This document shows, one piece after another, positions 1-8,162 of a stretch of 64,000 nt of DNA. The position numbers were made by a program, and so were the translations under genes. This DNA is from Motilibacter rhizosphaerae (GTDB lineage: Bacteria; Actinomycetota; Actinomycetes; Motilibacterales; Motilibacteraceae), in assembly GCF_004216915.1 (NCBI RefSeq), contig NZ_SGXD01000003.1, forward strand, positions 372,001 through 436,000, written 5' to 3'. The notes under the pieces were generated by a model, which searched no databases, was not told the DNA's origin, and saw only the letters and a list, made by a program, of their open reading frames with translations. The first letter of the stretch is position 1; each line of letters begins with the position of its first letter.

Positions 1-870
1 GCGGCGGTCGGGCGAGAGCGAGCTGCTCTCGCCCTTCACGAGCGTCCCGGGAGCCTGCTTCGGCGTCCCGGCGGTGGGGAGCAGCGGCGCGTAGAACACG
101 CCCTGCTGGCTGGATGCGCTGGCGTTGGCGTAGAACGCCGTCCACACCGAGCCGTTGACGGTGTCCTGCGCCACCGCGCTGTCGTAGCTGCAGCAGCCAT
201 CGCCGCCGGGGATGGTGATCTGCGGGTCCTGCGGCACCTCGATGGCGGACTCGGCGGGGCCGGGCTGCAGGGCGGTCTGGTAGTACTCGCCGAGTCCCAG
301 CCCCGAGCCGGACGTCACGGTGAGGACGGAGCCGGCGTACGGGATCGCGTCGAAGCCGTAGCCCGCGTAGGTCGAGGTCGACGAGGTGAGCGCGCCCGGC
401 TGCGGGGTGAACGTGCGCCCGCCGTCGGAGCTGGTCGCGAGGAAGCCGCGCCCGCTGCTCCACGCCGCATTGGCGCTGCCGTCGACCGGGGGCAGACCCG
501 AGAACGCGAGCGCCGTCTGGCCGCCGAGGGCGAGGACCACGGGCTGCCCGATGAGCCCGCCCCAGCCGGCCAGCGCGTCACCCGCGGGGGACGTGACCTT
601 GCCCGCGGCGCTGAGGCTGGCACTGCGGTAGACCTCCGCGGAGCCGTCCACGTTCTGCCGCCACAGGGCGAGCAGCCCGCTGCCCACCCGCGCGATCACC
701 GGCGGGTCGGAGATCGAGATGTTCGGGTTGGTCGTCGCGCCACTGAGGCCGGACACGTTGGTCCAGGTGCCGGGGGTGCCGGCGGAGGCCGGGGAGGCGG
801 GCCCGGACAGGGCGAGGACGGGCAGGGCGGCGACGAGCGCGGCGCCGAGCCACCGTCGGGACGAGGGCAT
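1..870 (-). CDS. Exported protein with an Asp-box (BNR/sialidase-like) motif, 3' end beyond window
   Basis: The first 290 residues of a secreted protein are visible; the C-terminus lies beyond the left edge. The ATG at 868-870 follows an AGGAGT ribosome site. Residues 1-31 form a signal peptide (two arginines, a hydrophobic stretch rich in Ala, Leu and Val, and an ASA-G cleavage site). A segment reading SSDGGRTF at about residues 146-153 fits the Asp-box pattern S-x-D-x-G-x-T-W/F found on the turns of sialidase-type beta-propellers. The rest is rich in Ser, Gly and Thr, as usual for extracellular propellers. No catalytic residues can be assigned. Role and substrate are unknown; a sugar- or surface-binding propeller is the inference. 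Confidence 0.75.
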   Translation of the reverse strand, partial: MPSSRRWLGAALVAALPVLALSGPASPASAGTPGTWTNVSGLSGATTNPNISISDPPVIARVGSGLLALWRQNVDGSAEVYRSASLSAAGKVTSPAGDALAGWGGLIGQPVVLALGGQTALAFSGLPPVDGSANAAWSSGRGFLATSSDGGRTFTPQPGALTSSTSTYAGYGFDAIPYAGSVLTVTSGSGLGLGEYYQTALQPGPAESAIEVPQDPQITIPGGDGCCSYDSAVAQDTVNGSVWTAFYANASASSQQGVFYAPLLPTAGTPKQAPGTLVKGESSSLSPDRR

Positions 871-996
871 GCGGACTCCTGGGTCGGGTGTGGTGCTGGT
901 CACCCTGCCGTGCCCCCTGACCAGGCACAAGGTCCCGGTCGCACCCGTCTCACCCTCTGCCCCTCGGGGCAGCGCGTCCTCGGCCGGAGCCGGGGC

Positions 997-2292
997 TCAG
1001 CCGCCCTCGACCCGCATGACGCTGCTGACGTCGCGGACGATCTCGAGGGCCCGCAGCTCCTCCACCGTCGCGGCGAGGGCCGCGTCGGGGGCCGTGTGCG
1101 TCACGAGGACGAGCACCGCGTCGTCCGCGTGGCCCTCCTGGCGCACGGTCTGGATGCTCACGCCGTGCCCGGCGAACGACTGCGCGACCGCCGCGAGCAC
1201 GCCCGGACGGTCGTCGACGTCGAGGCTCACGTGGTAGCGGGTGACCGTGTCGCCCATCGGGCGGACGGGCAGCGACGCGTACGTCGACTCCCCCGGCCCG
1301 CTCGACTCCCCGGCGCGGTTGCGCGCTGCGGCGACCAGGTCACCCAGCACCGCGCTCGCGGTCGGGTCGCCGCCGGCACCCCGGCCGTAGAACATGAGCT
1401 CGCCCGCGGCCTCGGCCTGGACGAAGACCGCGTTGAAGGCGTCACCGACCCCCGCGAGCGGGTGCGTGGCCGGGATCATCGCCGGGTGCACGCGCACGCT
1501 GACCCCGCCGTCGACCAGCTCGGCGATGGCGAGCAGCTTGACGACGCGGCCCATCGCCCGGGCGCTCGCGACGTCGGCCGCGGTCACCTCGGTGATGCCC
1601 TCGCGGTGCACGGCGTCGAGCGGCACGCGGGTGTGGAAGGCGAGGCTCGCGAGGATCGCCGCCTTGGCCGCGGCGTCGAAGCCCTCGACGTCGGCGGTGG
1701 GGTCGGCTTCGGCGTAGCCCAGCGCGGTCGCCTCGTCGAGCGCCTCGGCGAAGCCGGCCCCCGACTCGGTCATGCGCGACAGGATGAAGTTGGTGGTGCC
1801 GTTGACGATGCCGAGCACGCGCTGCACGCGGTCGCCGACGAGCGACTCGCGCAGCGGGCGCAGGATCGGGATCGCGCCGGCGACGGCCGCCTCGTAGTAG
1901 AGGTCGACCCCGGCCTCCTCCGCCGCGGCGTACAGCGTGGCGCCGTCCTCGGCGAGCAGGGCCTTGTTGGCCGTGACGACGGACGCGCCGTTCTTGATGG
2001 CGGCGAGGATGAGCGAGCGGGCCGGCTCGATGCCGCCGATGACCTCGACGACGAGGTCGATGCCCGGCCGGGTCACGAGCTCCATCGCGTCGGTCGTGAA
2101 CAGCGCCGGGTCGACGGGCACGTCGGCGCGCGAGCGCTCACGGCGTACGCCGATGCCGGCGATCTCGAGCGGACGCCCGACGCGGGCGGCGAGGTCGTCG
2201 GCGCTCTCCACGAGCAGGCGGGCGACGGAGCTGCCGACCACGCCCGAGCCCAGCAGGGCGACGCGCAGCGGCTCCTTGGCGGGCTCCACCAT
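997..2292 (-). CDS. hom: Homoserine dehydrogenase
   Basis: Reduces aspartate semialdehyde to homoserine with NAD(P)H, the branch towards threonine, methionine and isoleucine, in the cytosol. The protein of 431 residues has the Rossmann glycine loop (LLGSGVVGSS, about residues 13-22), the conserved TANKALLAE segment, the YEAAVAGAIPI active-site region and a C-terminal ACT domain (starting DDRPGVLAAV) that usually carries threonine feedback control. Two adjacent ATGs (2295 and 2292) are possible; the second has the better 7-base spacing from GGGAG. The start overlaps the lysA stop, so the two are translationally coupled. The argS-lysA-hom order is a common actinobacterial arrangement. Confidence 0.96.
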   Translation of the reverse strand: MVEPAKEPLRVALLGSGVVGSSVARLLVESADDLAARVGRPLEIAGIGVRRERSRADVPVDPALFTTDAMELVTRPGIDLVVEVIGGIEPARSLILAAIKNGASVVTANKALLAEDGATLYAAAEEAGVDLYYEAAVAGAIPILRPLRESLVGDRVQRVLGIVNGTTNFILSRMTESGAGFAEALDEATALGYAEADPTADVEGFDAAAKAAILASLAFHTRVPLDAVHREGITEVTAADVASARAMGRVVKLLAIAELVDGGVSVRVHPAMIPATHPLAGVGDAFNAVFVQAEAAGELMFYGRGAGGDPTASAVLGDLVAAARNRAGESSGPGESTYASLPVRPMGDTVTRYHVSLDVDDRPGVLAAVAQSFAGHGVSIQTVRQEGHADDAVLVLVTHTAPDAALAATVEELRALEIVRDVSSVMRVEGG

Positions 2293-3710
2293 CATGCAGC
2301 TCCCTGCGGTCCGGCCCCCGGGTCGAGGCGCAAGAGGTCGTCGTCGGTCTCGCGGCGCAGCAGCACCTGCACCTGCCCGTCGCGCACGGCCAGGACCGGC
2401 GGGCGGGGCACCGCGTTGTAGTTGCTCGCCATGGACCGGCAGTACGCGCCGGTGCCCGGCACGGCCAGCAGGTCCCCCGCTTGGACGTCGGCGGGCAGGA
2501 ACTCGTCCTTGACCACGACGTCGCCGCTCTCGCAGTGCTTGCCGACGATGCGGCTGAGCGCCGGCGGGGCGCTGGAGCTGCGCGAGGCGAGCGTCGCGGA
2601 GTAGCTCGCGTCGTAGAGCGCGGTGCGGATGTTGTCGCTCATGCCGCCGTCGACCGCGACGTACTGGCGCCGGGCGCCGGCGTCGAGCGCGACCTGCTTG
2701 ACCGTGCCCACCTCGTAGAGCGTGAACGTCGTGGGCCCGACGATCGCGCGGCCCGGCTCGACGGCGAGGTGCGGGACCGCGATGTCGAGCTGCTCGCACT
2801 CGCGCTCGACGATCTCGCGCAGCCCCTTCGCCAGCTCCTGCGGGGTCGACGGGTCGTCGGCTGTCGTGTAGGCGATGCCGAACCCTCCGCCGAGGTCGGC
2901 CTCGGGGAGCACGATCCCGTTGTCGCGCTGGATCTTCGCGTGCAGGGAGAGCAGGCGCCGTGCGGCGATCTCGAAGCCGGAGGTGTCGAAGATCTGCGAG
3001 CCGATGTGGCTGTGCAGGCCGCGCAGCTCGAGCGCCGGTGCGGCCAGGACGCGGCGCACCGCCTCCTCGGCGTCCCCCGCGGAGACGGAGAAGCCGAACT
3101 TCTGGTCCTCGTGCGCCGTGGCGATGAACTCGTGGGTGTGCGCCTCGACCCCTAGGGTCACCCGCACGAGGACTGCCTGCTGCACACCGGCTTCGCGCGC
3201 GACCTCGGCGAGCCGGTCGATCTCCTCGAACGAGTCGACGACGATGCGCCCGACACCGGCGGCCACGGCCCTGCGCAGCTCGGCGACCGACTTGTTGTTG
3301 CCGTGCAGCAGGAGCTTCTCACCGGGGACACCGGCGGCCAGCGCGACCGCGAGCTCGCCGCCCGTGCTGACGTCGATGCCGAGGCCCTCCTCGACGAGCC
3401 AGCGGGCGACGGTCGTGCAGAGGAAGGACTTGCCCGCGTAGAAGACGTCGGCGGGCGCGAAAGCGGCGGCGAACGCCCTGGCACGGCTGCGGAAGTCCGT
3501 CTCGTCCATGACGTACGCGGGGGTGCCGTGCGCCTCCGCGATCTCGCGGACGTCGGCGCCGGCGACGCGCAGGGCACCATCGTCACCGCGCTCGACGCCC
3601 TGGGCCCAGAGCGCGGGCACGAGGCCGTTGACGTCGCGGGGCTCCTGGAGCCACGCGGGGGCGAGCGGGCCGGCCTGGCCGTGCAGGGCCCCGGCGGGGT
3701 GGGCGCGCAC
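2292..3710 (-). CDS. lysA: Diaminopimelate decarboxylase
   Basis: Last step of lysine synthesis: decarboxylates meso-diaminopimelate to L-lysine using pyridoxal phosphate. The 472-residue protein has the PLP lysine in FYAGKSFLC (about residue 94), the HSHIGSQ motif, the EPGRAIVG phosphate-binding segment and the CESGD motif that supplies an active-site cysteine across the dimer. I chose the GTG at 3710 because the N-terminus (AHPAG...LQEPRDVNGLVPALW) matches actinobacterial LysA. The start lies two bases after the argS stop. Reading further upstream would only translate argS sequence in the wrong frame. It is coupled to hom by a 4-base-type overlap. Confidence 0.96.
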   Translation of the reverse strand: MRAHPAGALHGQAGPLAPAWLQEPRDVNGLVPALWAQGVERGDDGALRVAGADVREIAEAHGTPAYVMDETDFRSRARAFAAAFAPADVFYAGKSFLCTTVARWLVEEGLGIDVSTGGELAVALAAGVPGEKLLLHGNNKSVAELRRAVAAGVGRIVVDSFEEIDRLAEVAREAGVQQAVLVRVTLGVEAHTHEFIATAHEDQKFGFSVSAGDAEEAVRRVLAAPALELRGLHSHIGSQIFDTSGFEIAARRLLSLHAKIQRDNGIVLPEADLGGGFGIAYTTADDPSTPQELAKGLREIVERECEQLDIAVPHLAVEPGRAIVGPTTFTLYEVGTVKQVALDAGARRQYVAVDGGMSDNIRTALYDASYSATLASRSSSAPPALSRIVGKHCESGDVVVKDEFLPADVQAGDLLAVPGTGAYCRSMASNYNAVPRPPVLAVRDGQVQVLLRRETDDDLLRLDPGAGPQGAA

Positions 3711-3712
3711 GG

Positions 3713-5368
3713 CTACATCCGCTCCGGCGCCGAGACGCCCAGCAGCGCCAGGCCGTTCGCGAGCACCTGCCGCGTCGCCTCGCACAGCCACAGCCGGGCG
3801 CGGTTGAGCTCGCCCGGCTCCTCGTCGCCCATCGGCAGGACGCGGCAGGCGTCGTAGAAGCGGTGGTAGGTCCCGGCGAGCGCCTCGAGGTAGCGCGCCA
3901 CGCGGTGCACCTCGCGCAGCTCGGCGGCGGTCGCGACGACCCGCGGGAACTCGGCGAGCGCGCGCAGGAGGTCGTTCTCCCGCTCGTGGTCGAGCAGGCC
4001 CGCGTCGTAGGACTCCCCGCGCTGCAGGCCGTGCTCGGCGGCGTTGCGCAGGACGGAGGCGATCCGCGCGTGGGCGTACTGGACGTAGAAGACGGGGTTG
4101 TCGTTGGCCTGCTTGGTGAGCAGGTCGATGTCGAGCACGAGCGTGGAGTCGGTGGACGAGCGCGCCAGGCTGTAGCGGATCGCGTCGACGCCCGCGAGCT
4201 CGACGACGTCCTCGAGCGTCACGACGTTGCCGGCGCGCTTGGACAGCCGCAGCTCACCCCCGCCCTGCACCACCTTGACGAACTGGCCGATGAGGATCTC
4301 GATCGCCCGCTCGGGGTCGTCTCCTGCGCAGGCCGCGATGGCCTTGAGCCGCGCGACGTAGCCGTGGTGGTCGGCGCCGAGCATGTAGATGCTGGTGTCG
4401 TAGCCCCGCGCGCGCTTGTCGAGGTAGTACGCCGCGTCGGCCGCGAAGTACGTCGGGACCCCGTCCGCGCGGATGAGCACGCGGTCCTTGTCGTCGCCGA
4501 AGTCGGTGGTGCGCAGCCACACCGCGCCGTCGCGGTCCTCGATGTGGCCCTGCGCGCGCAGCGTCTCGACCGCGCGCTCGACGCCGCCACCAGCGTGCAG
4601 CGTCCGCTCGGAGAACCACACGTCGAAGTGCGTGCGGAAGCTGTCCAGGGTCGCCTGCTGCTCGGCGAGCTGGGCGCGGTAGCCCTCCTCCCGGAAGGCC
4701 GCGAGCTGCTCGCCCTCGGGCAGGTCGAGGATGTCCGGGCGGGCGGTGAGCACGGCCTTGGCCAGGTCGGCGACGTAGGCGCCCTGGTAGCCGTCCTCGG
4801 GGGGCTCCTGCCCGAGCGCCCGGGCGCGGATGGACGCGGCGAACTTGTCCATCTGCGCGCCCTGGTCGTTGATGTAGAACTCGCGCGTCACCGTGGCGCC
4901 ACTGGCGGACAGCAGTCGGCCCAGGCAGTCCCCGACCGCCGCCCAGCGCACGTGGCCGAGGTGCAGCGGACCGGTCGGGTTGGCGCTGACGAACTCCAGG
5001 TCGATGCGCTGGCCCGCGAGCGAGTCGTTGCGGCCGTACGCCTCCCCCGCCTCGACGACCCGGCCGGCCACGGCACCGGCGGCGGCCGCGGCGAGGGTGA
5101 TGTTGAGGAAGCCGGGGCCGGCGATCTCGACGCCGGCGACGGCCGGGGCCTCCCGCAGCCGGGTCGCGACGACCTCGGCGACGGCGCGCGGGGGTTTGCC
5201 CGCCTGCTTCGCCAGCTGCAGCGCGACGTTGGTGGCGTAGTCGCCGTGGGCCTTCTGCCGGGGTCGCTCGACCGTCACGCTCGCGGGGGGCTCGACGTCG
5301 ATCTCGCCCGCCGCCGCGGCAGCGGCGACGGCCGAGCGGATGGCCTCGGCAAGCTCAGCGGGAGTCAC
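3713..5368 (-). CDS. argS: Arginyl-tRNA synthetase
   Basis: Charges tRNA-Arg with arginine. This class I synthetase of 551 residues has an N-terminal Add1-type domain, the HIGH-type motif in [12 protein letters not shown] (about residue 117), the RLSKRAGN segment in place of a classic KMSKS loop as in many ArgRS, and a C-terminal anticodon-binding helical domain ending in SAPERM. The GTG start at 5368 lies exactly six bases after a TAGGCT hexamer (5375-5380), with no ribosome site, so the mRNA is probably leaderless. It leads the argS-lysA-hom run. Confidence 0.97.
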   Translation of the reverse strand: MTPAELAEAIRSAVAAAAAAGEIDVEPPASVTVERPRQKAHGDYATNVALQLAKQAGKPPRAVAEVVATRLREAPAVAGVEIAGPGFLNITLAAAAAGAVAGRVVEAGEAYGRNDSLAGQRIDLEFVSANPTGPLHLGHVRWAAVGDCLGRLLSASGATVTREFYINDQGAQMDKFAASIRARALGQEPPEDGYQGAYVADLAKAVLTARPDILDLPEGEQLAAFREEGYRAQLAEQQATLDSFRTHFDVWFSERTLHAGGGVERAVETLRAQGHIEDRDGAVWLRTTDFGDDKDRVLIRADGVPTYFAADAAYYLDKRARGYDTSIYMLGADHHGYVARLKAIAACAGDDPERAIEILIGQFVKVVQGGGELRLSKRAGNVVTLEDVVELAGVDAIRYSLARSSTDSTLVLDIDLLTKQANDNPVFYVQYAHARIASVLRNAAEHGLQRGESYDAGLLDHERENDLLRALAEFPRVVATAAELREVHRVARYLEALAGTYHRFYDACRVLPMGDEEPGELNRARLWLCEATRQVLANGLALLGVSAPERM

Positions 5369-5380
5369 CGCACGAGCCTA
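5369..5380 (-). promoter_or_regulatory. -10 element TAGGCT for a leaderless argS mRNA
   Basis: TAGGCT on the minus strand (5380 to 5375) fits the TAnnnT -10 pattern and is followed after six bases by the argS GTG. No Shine-Dalgarno sequence precedes the start. Confidence 0.5.
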
Positions 5381-5400
5381 CCGGGGCGGGCACCCCCCGC

Positions 5401-5790
5401 TCAGCCGCGTTCTGCGCCGCCATCGGTGAGCCCGAGCACGATGCGGACGAGGTCCTCGGGGTCGAAGGGCTTGGTGACGTACGCGTCGACGCCGATCTCC
5501 TCGGCCCGCTTGAAGTCGCTCTCCTGCGCGCACGCGCTGACGATGACGATCGGCAGCTCGCGGGTGCGCTCGTCCTGGCGCAGCCGCTCCGCCGTGCCGA
5601 AGCCGTCCATGTCCGGCATCGTGACGTCGAGCGTGACGATGTCGGGGGCGAGGTCGTGCACGCGGTCCAGGGCCTCGCGCCCGTTGCAGGCCGTGACGAC
5701 CTCGAAGCCCTCGAGCGAGAGGTTGAGCGAGATGAGGTCCCGGACGCTGGCGCTGTCGTCGACGACGAGGACCCGGGCGGGTCGCGGCAT
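5401..5790 (-). CDS. Single-domain CheY-like response regulator
   Basis: A stand-alone receiver domain of 129 residues with no output domain. The acidic pair is D11/D12, the phosphoacceptor D55 (in TLDVTMPDMDG), the switch residue S85 and the conserved lysine K107 (VTKPF). Such proteins relay phosphate or bind partner proteins in the cytosol; no histidine kinase or chemotaxis gene lies nearby, so the partner is unknown. The ATG at 5790 sits six bases after TAGCCT (5797-5802) and has no ribosome site, consistent with a leaderless mRNA. It is separated from argS by 20 bases and could also read through into it. Confidence 0.92.
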   Translation of the reverse strand: MPRPARVLVVDDSASVRDLISLNLSLEGFEVVTACNGREALDRVHDLAPDIVTLDVTMPDMDGFGTAERLRQDERTRELPIVIVSACAQESDFKRAEEIGVDAYVTKPFDPEDLVRIVLGLTDGGAERG

Positions 5791-5802
5791 GGGACAAGGC
5801 TA
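5791..5802 (-). promoter_or_regulatory. -10 element TAGCCT for the response-regulator gene
   Basis: TAGCCT on the minus strand (5802 to 5797) is six bases from the ATG at 5790; no Shine-Dalgarno sequence is present, so transcription and translation probably start together. Confidence 0.45.
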
Positions 5803-5863
5803 GAACAGGGCATGACGGGGAAGCAGGCGTTCGGACAGTCGTTGCGAGTGGAAGGACCAGCAC

Positions 5864-6727
5864 ATGCAGAAGCGCCGTATCGGGGACGTCGAGGTCGGGG
5901 CCATCGGCCTCGGCGGCATGCCGATGTCCATCGAGGGCCGGCCCGACGAGGAGCGCTCGATCCGTACCATCCACGCCGCGCTCGATGCGGGCGTGACGCT
6001 CATCGACACGGCCGACGCGTACCACATCGGGGCTGACGAGGTCGGGCACAACGAGTCGCTCATCGCGAAGGCCCTGGCGAGCTGGAGCGGGGACTCGTCC
6101 TCGGTCCTCGTGGCGACGAAGGGCGGCCACCTTCGCCCGGGCGACGGCTCGTGGACGGTCAACGGGCACGCCGACTACATCAAGTCCGCGTGCGAGGCCT
6201 CGCTCAAGCGGCTCGGGGTGGACGCGATCGGGCTGTACCAGTACCACCGGCCCGACCCCGAGGTCGACTACGCCGAGCCGATCGAGGCCCTGCGCGACCT
6301 GCTCGACGCGGGCAAGATCCGCATGGCGGGCATCTCCAACGCCAACCTGGACCAGATCCGGCAGGCGAACGAGATCCTCGGCGGCCGGCTCGTGTCCGTG
6401 CAGAACCAGTTCTCCCCGTCGTTCCGCTCCTCGGAGCCGGAGCTGGAGCTCTGCGACGAGCTCGGCATCGCGTTCCTGCCGTGGAGCCCGCTCGGCGGCA
6501 TCACCTCGGCGGCCGACCTCGGCTCGAAGTTCGCCGCGTTCAAGGAGGTCGCCGACGCGCACGGCGTCTCGCCGCAGCAGGTCTGCCTGGCCTGGGAGCT
6601 GGCCAAGTCCCCCGTCGTCATCCCGATCCCCGGCTCGAGCCGGCCGGAGACGATCCAGGACTCTTTGAAGGCCGTCGACCTGGCGCTGAGCCCGGACGAG
6701 GTGCTGAAGCTCGACGACGCGGGCTGA
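5864..6727 (+). CDS. Aldo/keto reductase
   Basis: NAD(P)H-dependent oxidoreductase of the AKR superfamily, 287 residues, cytosolic (alpha/beta)8 barrel. The catalytic tetrad is visible: D48 (LIDTADAY), Y53, K86 (VATKGG) and H128 (YQYHRPD). The C-terminal NADP-binding segment VIPIPGSSRPETI is also present. The physiological aldehyde or ketone cannot be read from the sequence. The ATG follows a good ribosome site (GGAAGGA, about seven bases upstream). It stands alone, divergent from the response regulator, and its stop codon lies in the loop of a short GC hairpin (6719-6733) that may act as a terminator. Confidence 0.93.
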   Translation: MQKRRIGDVEVGAIGLGGMPMSIEGRPDEERSIRTIHAALDAGVTLIDTADAYHIGADEVGHNESLIAKALASWSGDSSSVLVATKGGHLRPGDGSWTVNGHADYIKSACEASLKRLGVDAIGLYQYHRPDPEVDYAEPIEALRDLLDAGKIRMAGISNANLDQIRQANEILGGRLVSVQNQFSPSFRSSEPELELCDELGIAFLPWSPLGGITSAADLGSKFAAFKEVADAHGVSPQQVCLAWELAKSPVVIPIPGSSRPETIQDSLKAVDLALSPDEVLKLDDAG

Positions 6728-6759
6728 GCCCGCGGGCGGTCGCCGCTCAGCGGCCGCAC

Positions 6760-6792
6760 CCCCAGTTGATCGGGGCCCCCGATCGAACGGGG
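6760..6792. repeat. Palindromic repeat of the GATCGGGG family, upstream copy
   Basis: An imperfect inverted repeat: the left arm CCCCAGTTGATCGGGG pairs with a right arm that reads CCCCGTTCGATCGGGG on the other strand. Its core resembles the perfect palindromes at 7961-7981 and 39486-39552. It lies between the aldo/keto reductase and the AbiEi-type gene. Confidence 0.75.
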
Positions 6793-6802
6793 CTCCGGGA
6801 AG

Positions 6803-6854
6803 AGCAGATGGGGCTCGTGTCCAGCACATGCGCTGGGAACGGGCCCCATCTGCT
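6803..6854. repeat. Hairpin repeat with TCCAGCACATG core, upstream copy
   Basis: Outer arms AGCAGATGGGGC (6803-6814) and GCCCCATCTGCT (6843-6854) are a perfect 12-base inverted repeat. The loop holds a second small hairpin, CCAGC-acatgc-GCTGG. The segment from GAGCA through GGGCCCC is closely repeated in the same orientation at 7912-7960, on the far side of the AbiEi-type gene. Confidence 0.75.
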
Positions 6855-6978
6855 CGACATGAGCAGACCGTCGGGCACGAGGCCGCGACCTCGTCCACAG
6901 CCACGCCGGACAGGCGAGTCGTCCACAAGCAGGTGGCGGACGCGGTACGCGGGGGCGCGCCCCGCCGACACTGCGGCG

Positions 6979-7908
6979 GTGCCCGACGCCCTGCAGCTCC
7001 TCGACACGACGCGCCCGTTCACCCGTGCGGCCGCCCTGCGAGCCGGCTACAGCCAGGACGAGGTGCGCCACCGGCTGCGCCGCGGGCTCTGGGTGCGGCT
7101 GCGGCACGGCGTGTACATGGACGCGGAGGCGCACCGCAGCCTGCGCACTCCAGCCGAGCGGCACCGCGCCCTGGTGCTCGCCCACCTGCTCAAGCTGGGA
7201 CCCGGCGGCGTCGCCAGCCACCGCTCGGCCGCGCTGCTCCACGGCCTGCCCCTGCTGGAGCTGCCCGGACCGGTCGAGATCACCCTGCCGGAGGGGACGC
7301 AGCGCTCGGGCCCGGCGCTGCGCGTCTACCAGTCGCCCCTTCCCGAGGGGTCCCTCCTCGTCGCTGACCCGCCGCTGACCAGCGTGGCGCGCACTGTGCT
7401 CGACCTCGGACGTGCGCTGCCCTTCCGCGACGCCCTGGTCGCGGCGGACGCCGCCCTCAACACGGGCGCGGTCGGCAAGGAGGAGCTCCGCGCGTACCTC
7501 GAGGTCGTCCGCACCTGGCCCGGGTCGCCTGGTGCTGCGCGGGTGGTCCGCTTCGCCGACGGCCGCGCGGAGTCGCCCGGGGAGACGCTCTCGCGCATCG
7601 ACCTGAGCAGCATCGGCATCCCCGACCTGGAGCTCCAGGCCGTGGTCGAAGGGGCCTCCGGACGCGCCTGGCGCGTCGACTTCCTCAGCCGCGCGCTGCG
7701 GACGGTGTTCGAGTTCGAAGGCAAGGTCAAGTACCTCGACGGCACCCTGGAGGAGGGGCGCCGCGCCCTGCTCCGCGAGAAGGAGCGCGAGGACGACCTG
7801 CGGCTTGCCGGCTACGGCTTCGTCCGCATCAGCTGGGCGGAGCTCGGCCGGCCGGCGCTGCTCCGGCGCAAGCTCGAGGTGGCCGTCAGTGGGCTGCGGG
7901 CGAGCTGA
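6979..7908 (+). CDS. AbiEi-type / DUF559-like protein with nuclease-fold C-terminus
   Basis: The 309-residue protein (GTG start) belongs to the family usually annotated as type IV toxin-antitoxin AbiEi antitoxin-domain proteins. Residues about 5-50 form a winged-helix segment (FTRAAALRAGYSQDEVRHRL) and about 75-135 hold the AbiEi-like GGVASHRSAALLHGL region. The C-terminal third looks like a Vsr/DUF559 PD-(D/E)xK fold: E198 and E202 in AESPGET, D234 in WRVDF, and E247-x-K249 in FEFEGK. No cognate AbiEii-type toxin lies beside it. The gene stands alone, boxed by related palindromic repeats on both sides, close to the 3' end of tRNA-Arg. DNA binding or cleavage is inferred. Confidence 0.8.
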   Translation: MPDALQLLDTTRPFTRAAALRAGYSQDEVRHRLRRGLWVRLRHGVYMDAEAHRSLRTPAERHRALVLAHLLKLGPGGVASHRSAALLHGLPLLELPGPVEITLPEGTQRSGPALRVYQSPLPEGSLLVADPPLTSVARTVLDLGRALPFRDALVAADAALNTGAVGKEELRAYLEVVRTWPGSPGAARVVRFADGRAESPGETLSRIDLSSIGIPDLELQAVVEGASGRAWRVDFLSRALRTVFEFEGKVKYLDGTLEEGRRALLREKEREDDLRLAGYGFVRISWAELGRPALLRRKLEVAVSGLRAS

Positions 7909-7911
7909 TCC

Positions 7912-7960
7912 CGAGCAAGTGGGGCTCAGGTCCAGCACATGCCCTCGGGCTGGGCCCCGA
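7912..7960. repeat. Hairpin repeat with TCCAGCACATG core, downstream copy
   Basis: Shares GAGCA..TGGGGCTC..GTCCAGCACATG..GGGCCCC with 6802-6847 in the same orientation. The two copies are about 1.1 kb apart and enclose the AbiEi-type gene. Confidence 0.75.
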
Positions 7961-7981
7961 TTGATCGGGGACCCCGATCAA
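7961..7981. repeat. Perfect 21-base palindrome, GATCGGGG family
   Basis: Ten-base arms (TTGATCGGGG and its exact reverse complement) around one central A. It joins directly to the hairpin repeat at 7912-7960 and ends 22 bases before tRNA-Arg. It could help terminate transcription of the gene before it, but the same core occurs elsewhere as a family. Confidence 0.8.
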
Positions 7982-8003
7982 GTGGGGGTGCTGGCAGCAG
8001 AGG

Positions 8004-8075
8004 TGCCCCCGGCAGGATTCGAACCTGCGCACACGGCTCCGGAGGCCGATGCTCTATCCCCTGAGCTACGGGGGC
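8004..8075 (-). tRNA. tRNA-Arg (anticodon CCG)
   Basis: A 72-base cloverleaf on the minus strand: acceptor stem GCCCCCG/CGGGGGC with discriminator A, D arm with GCTC/GAGC, anticodon loop CTCCGGA giving anticodon CCG (reads CGG arginine codons), and T arm GCAGG-TTCGAAT-CCTGC. The variable loop has four bases. CCA is not encoded. Its 3' end faces the repeat-flanked AbiEi-type gene. Confidence 0.95.
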
Positions 8076-8124
8076 TCGGGCGACGCAGACGATACCAGCC
8101 GCCGCGCCCCCACCGCGTACGCCG

Positions 8125-8155
8125 CGGGCGGCCGACCGCGTGGACCGGCCGCCCG
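8125..8155 (-). terminator. Hairpin terminator after the MFS exporter
   Basis: Perfect arms CGGGCGGCC and GGCCGCCCG around a 13-base loop, 8 bases past the exporter's stop codon. No U-run follows, as is usual in high-GC actinobacteria. Confidence 0.6.
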
Positions 8156-8162
8156 ACGCGCG

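Noticed and set aside
7961-7981. Simple terminator of the AbiEi-type gene
   Set aside because: Possible as a side role, but the same core recurs at unrelated places, including paired copies, so it is better described as a repeat family.
6760-8003. Insertion sequence
   Set aside because: No transposase, no terminal inverted repeats of IS type and no clear target duplication; the protein is AbiEi/DUF559-like.
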